64,000 bases of DNA, taken from Afipia sp. Its GTDB lineage: Bacteria > Pseudomonadota > Alphaproteobacteria > Rhizobiales > Xanthobacteraceae. Position numbers and translations under genes: made by a program. Positions 61,669 through 64,000 of the stretch are shown piece by piece. The notes under the pieces are model-generated. The model was not told where the DNA came from, ran no database searches, and saw only the letters and a list, made by a program, of their open reading frames with translations. Position 1 is the stretch's first letter. The number at the start of each line of letters is the position of its first letter. The stretch spans positions 124,001 to 188,000 of the forward strand of contig JAFKER010000012.1 of the NCBI GenBank assembly GCA_017308595.1, written 5' to 3'.

Positions 61669-61893
61669 TCACCTCATCGCCAGCAGCACGATGGCCCAGA
61701 GGCCCGCGCTGATTGCCGCGGCAGCCGCCAGCCGCGCGCCGAGCGTCATCCGCAGGATTGACCAGTGCAGCGGTTGTGCCGGATGCGGCGAGACCGGGTC
61801 ATGGCTGTGGGCATGATGGCTGTGCCCGTGATGGTCATGCGAATGACCATGCGTATGGCCGTGAGCGTGGGAGTGGCCGTGAGCATGGGCCAT
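61669..61893 (-). CDS. His-rich small membrane protein, first gene of the zinc operon
   Basis: A 74-residue protein. Residues 2-31 are a repeated His/Asp/Gly/Ser pattern (AHAHGHSHAHGHTHGHSHDH and more). A Pro-containing linker and one membrane segment (about 49-72, LGARLAAAAAISAGLWAIVL) follow. It could bind zinc on one face of the inner membrane beside the ABC transporter. The ATG at 61893 lies 55 bases downstream of the Zur-type box. No family is recognised. The coding direction, position and amino-acid composition support a real gene. Which side the His tail faces is not decided. Confidence 0.75.
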   Translation of the reverse strand: MAHAHGHSHAHGHTHGHSHDHHGHSHHAHSHDPVSPHPAQPLHWSILRMTLGARLAAAAAISAGLWAIVLLAMR

Positions 61894-61947
61894 GGTCAGC
61901 TTTCCAAACCGGGTTGGGTGAGCGGTCCGGAAACCCCTCAAGTCAGA

Positions 61948-61970
61948 GAAATGTTACATTATAACATAAC
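61948..61970 (-). promoter_or_regulatory. Zur-type operator of the zinc operon
   Basis: The 23-base AT-rich palindrome begins GAAATGTTAC and ends TATAACATAAC. It differs in few positions from the known Zur consensus (GAAATGTTATA, one base, TATAACATTTC). Its right edge is 34 bases from the end of the upstream permease gene, so it controls only the minus-strand operon beginning at 61893. Repression by Zur when zinc is sufficient is predicted. Confidence 0.82.
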
Positions 61971-62003
61971 TCTCGTCCACGGTTCCGGAAGCTAACCCCC
62001 GCC

Positions 62004-62501
62004 CTATGGCTTCCCTATCAGCATCACGATGGCTGCGGCCAGAAACGGGAACGGGATCGATACCACGCAACGGAACCAGACAAACCGGGCCGGCATGAAG
62101 GGGATTTCCCACAGGATCACCCGCTGGAACGCAAACAGGGCCCAGGCGACCACATAAGCGACCACCTGCGGGGTTCCGCCGCCGCTTTTGAGCGCAACCG
62201 CTCCGATGGAAAAGCCCACCACCGGGCCGCCAGGGGTCGCTGCACCGGCCACAACGGCGGTCGCAACACCGAGCCAGCCGGTATCGGGGCCGAGCCCTCC
62301 GACGATCACCTCGGAGGGAATAATCGCCGCGATAAAGCCTGAGCCGATCACACCGAGCGCGATACGCGGCACGATGTTGATGAAATCCATCCCGCCGCTG
62401 CGCAGCGCCGTGCCGAGCACAGCCTTGTCCTGACGCCATGCGATCACGCTGACGCCGACCAGCGAGCCCCACAGCAGGATGTCGATGATCAGCGCGGTCA
62501 C
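62004..62501 (-). CDS. YraQ-type permease half, second subunit
   Basis: A 165-residue membrane protein with about four to five segments and the permease motif GSGFIAAIIPSEVIVGGLGP with GAATPGGPVVGFSIGAVALK. It matches half of the COG0701 (DUF318) permease. The preceding gene encodes the other half with a parallel motif, and the two overlap by GTGA at 62498-62501. Together they would make one transporter of unknown substrate. Start codon GTG. Confidence 0.78.
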   Translation of the reverse strand: MTALIIDILLWGSLVGVSVIAWRQDKAVLGTALRSGGMDFINIVPRIALGVIGSGFIAAIIPSEVIVGGLGPDTGWLGVATAVVAGAATPGGPVVGFSIGAVALKSGGGTPQVVAYVVAWALFAFQRVILWEIPFMPARFVWFRCVVSIPFPFLAAAIVMLIGKP

Positions 62502-63097
62502 AGCTTGAACCTGTGGCGGACGCGAACATAGACGACACGCCCGAGCGCGCCCGCGAGGATCGGCATCGGCAACGAGATCACGATGCGCCAGAGCGTGAAG
62601 TCAGCGCCCATGATCGGCATTTCCCATGCCACCGCGCGGCCGTACCCGATCAACGTCCAACTCACCACCATGGCGATAGTCGCGCCGAAATCCGCGCCGA
62701 CGGCAAGTAAGGCGCTGGCGACGGGATAGGCCGTAAACGGTCCGCCTGGCAGGATCGCGCCGAACGCCGTTCCAATCAGCAGACCTTTGAGGCCGGATTC
62801 CGGCCCGAGCGATTTCGACACCTTGTCGTGCGGCAGCACGGCTGCGATCAACCCGCCGAGCAGACAGCCCGCAAGGACGCGCGGCATGATTTCGCCGAAC
62901 AACAGGACGTCGTGAGACAGGATGGCCCAGACGCCGTCGATGCCATCGCGCCGCCACACCAGCGCGCAGCTCACGAAGACAAGCACGGCAATCACGAATG
63001 TCGACCAGCCGAACGGCTTGCCCTTCTTGCGGGGCGCGCTCGCCTCAGCGCCCGCTCCGCTTTCGGGGGATTCGTTTTTCAGGGAAGGTTCGGACAA
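62498..63097 (-). CDS. YraQ-type permease half, first subunit
   Basis: A 199-residue membrane protein. A charged cytoplasmic lead (about 30 residues) precedes four to five segments, with the permease motif AGCLLGGLIAAVLPHDKVSK, then GTAFGAILPGGPFTAYPVAS. The same layout as in its downstream partner suggests the two arose from one duplicated half. The start codon is TTG at 63097, behind GGGAAGG-like bases. It is 21 bases downstream of the fluoride channel gene on the same strand, so a shared transcript is likely. Confidence 0.78.
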   Translation of the reverse strand: MSEPSLKNESPESGAGAEASAPRKKGKPFGWSTFVIAVLVFVSCALVWRRDGIDGVWAILSHDVLLFGEIMPRVLAGCLLGGLIAAVLPHDKVSKSLGPESGLKGLLIGTAFGAILPGGPFTAYPVASALLAVGADFGATIAMVVSWTLIGYGRAVAWEMPIMGADFTLWRIVISLPMPILAGALGRVVYVRVRHRFKL

Positions 63098-63118
63098 AGA
63101 CGTATCTTGTTTTTGATT

Positions 63119-63493
63119 TTAAGCGAAGTGCCGCACCAGAGCCAGTCCGGCAAGTAGTCCTGCAATCGAGAGCACCACTGATCCCAGCACATAGAACAGC
63201 GCCAAGCCCATCTCGCCGCGCTGATACAGCGTCACTGCGTCCAGCGAAAACGCCGAGAATGTGGTGTAGCCGCCGAGAATGCCGGTCATCACAAACAGCC
63301 GCCATGGCTGCGAGGCCTCGCCTTTCAGTGCGAGATACCCTGCGATAATGCCCATCACCAGCGAGCCGGTGATGTTGATGACAAAGGTCCCGTAGGGAAA
63401 ATTGATGCCGCAGGCGCGAGCACAGCCGACATTGATCGCATGGCGAAGCGAGGCACCGAGACCACCGCCGATAAACACAAGAAAATAGTTCAT
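63119..63493 (-). CDS. crcB: fluoride ion channel FluC (CrcB)
   Basis: A 124-residue four-span channel that works as an antiparallel dimer. The motifs are IGGGLGASLRHAI, the pore Asn/Ser segment GTFVINITGSLVMGIIAGYL, the Na+ site and Phe box region GILGGYTTFSAFSLDAVTLY and a final span AGLLAGLALVRHF. All key residues are present. No fluoride-riboswitch core was found in the 77 bases before it. It precedes the YraQ-type pair on the minus strand. Confidence 0.95.
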   Translation of the reverse strand: MNYFLVFIGGGLGASLRHAINVGCARACGINFPYGTFVINITGSLVMGIIAGYLALKGEASQPWRLFVMTGILGGYTTFSAFSLDAVTLYQRGEMGLALFYVLGSVVLSIAGLLAGLALVRHFA

Positions 63494-63528
63494 GGACGTT
63501 TCACGTTCGCCGGAACATTAAGCTCAAA

Positions 63529-63555
63529 AAAGGGGCCGCAAAATGCGGCCCCTTT
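63529..63555 (-). terminator. terminator of the superoxide dismutase gene
   Basis: The arms AAAGGGGCCGCA (63529-63540) and TGCGGCCCCTTT (63544-63555) enclose AAA; on the minus strand a T-run follows. It lies 16 bases after the superoxide dismutase stop and before the crcB start. Confidence 0.9.
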
Positions 63556-63570
63556 GACTGAATGCGCTGG

Positions 63571-64000
63571 TTACGCCTTCTCGAACAGGGATTCGACATA
63601 TTCCCAGTTCACGAGATGGTCGACGAAAGCCTTCAGATAATCCGGACGGCGATTGCGGTAGTCGATGTAATACGAATGCTCCCACACATCGACGCCGAGG
63701 ATCGGCGTCGCGCCGTGCACCAGCGGGCTTTCACCGTTCGCGGTCTTCGAGACTTCGAGCTTGCCATTCTTGACCGACAGCCAAGCCCAGCCCGAACCGA
63801 ACTGACCGGCGCCAGCGGCGGCGAAGTCGGCCTTGAACTTCTCAAGACCGCCGAGATCCTCGTCGATTTTCTTGGCGAGCTTACCGGGGAGCTTGTCGCC
63901 GCCGCCATTGGGCTTCATCCAGTTCCAGAAATGCAGATGGTTGTAGTGCTGACCTGCATTGTTGAAGAGCGGCGCGTTCTTGCCGAACGAGCCCTTCACG
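63571..64000 (-). CDS. sodB: Fe/Mn superoxide dismutase, 5' part outside window
   Basis: The C-terminal 143 residues of a superoxide dismutase; the start lies beyond position 64000. The metal ligands visible are the His of QHYNHLHFWNWM, and the Asp and His of GVDVWEHSYYIDYRN. The region AAAGAGQFGSGWAWLSVKNG is of the iron-type form common in alphaproteobacteria. It converts superoxide to hydrogen peroxide in the cytoplasm. A strong terminator follows, so it is transcribed separately from crcB. Confidence 0.95.
   Translation of the reverse strand, partial: VKGSFGKNAPLFNNAGQHYNHLHFWNWMKPNGGGDKLPGKLAKKIDEDLGGLEKFKADFAAAGAGQFGSGWAWLSVKNGKLEVSKTANGESPLVHGATPILGVDVWEHSYYIDYRNRRPDYLKAFVDHLVNWEYVESLFEKA

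Noticed and set aside
63494-63570. Possible fluoride riboswitch before crcB
   Set aside because: The gap holds only the superoxide dismutase terminator and a short promoter-sized stretch; I could not find the conserved riboswitch core or room for its pseudoknot.
1-64000. Prophage, integrative element, insertion sequence or CRISPR array
   Set aside because: No integrase, transposase, phage structural gene or spaced direct-repeat array is seen; gene content and base use look chromosomal throughout.

Overview
This window looks like chromosomal DNA of an alphaproteobacterium of the Bradyrhizobium/Rhodopseudomonas/Afipia group (Nitrobacteraceae, Hyphomicrobiales). The reasons are high GC, a SciP (DUF1153) gene and an FlbD regulator inside a flagellar cluster, a BA14K-type secreted protein, a PmtA-like methyltransferase, ornithine decarboxylase plus homospermidine synthase with a speF-type leader position, and several dispersed palindromes of the kind common in that group. 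This placement comes from protein and motif recognition, not from a search. I see no phage, insertion sequence, CRISPR array or rRNA. There is one tRNA.

Layout. 1-6 kb: the start of an RND-efflux adaptor lipoprotein (cut by the window edge), a His-rich cupin, an acyl-CoA dehydrogenase, a TehA/SLAC1-family transporter with an overlapping SnoaL-like protein, a COG4091 (SAF-domain) oxidoreductase and an ectoine-hydroxylase-like dioxygenase divergent from a GntR regulator. 7-12 kb: a catabolic module on the minus strand (LysR regulator, esterase, MFS carrier, orphan Bug-type binding protein), then a YgiQ radical-SAM protein. 14-18 kb: a fatty-acid beta-oxidation operon (thiolase, SDR dehydrogenase, enoyl-CoA hydratase, acyl-CoA dehydrogenase) followed by tRNA-Met. 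19-21 kb: PmtA-like methyltransferase and mnmA. 21.5-29.6 kb: flagellar genes fliK, flgD, sciP, fliF, fliG, fliH, fliN, flbD.

30-46 kb: mixed housekeeping and envelope genes. These are a SRPBCC protein, a PLP aminotransferase, small membrane proteins, a RecD-like helicase, a GT-C type membrane glycosyltransferase, a BA14K protein, a serine hydrolase, a 67-residue protein behind a perfect LexA box, a diguanylate cyclase, an outer-membrane barrel, kdsD, an NfeD/SPFH pair and hemH. 45.5-49.5 kb: a NicO nickel/cobalt exporter, its DUF1007 partner and an M3 oligopeptidase. 50-55.7 kb: a polyamine region with a structured leader and ornithine decarboxylase, then GNAT, RidA, two Rnk/GreA-like proteins and homospermidine synthase.

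56-64 kb: a zinc-acquisition operon read on the minus strand behind a clear Zur-type box near 61.96 kb. It holds a His-rich mini-protein, znuC, znuB, znuA, a COG0523 metallochaperone GTPase and a translationally coupled WD40 protein, possibly continuing into an MgtC-family gene. Upstream lie a split YraQ-type permease pair, a FluC fluoride channel and an iron superoxide dismutase cut by the window edge.

The most rewarding leads are the zinc operon with its undescribed His-rich and WD40 members, the LexA-boxed small gene, the leader and hairpin structures around the polyamine and Rnk genes, and a dispersed palindrome that is open in frame inside the NicO gene.
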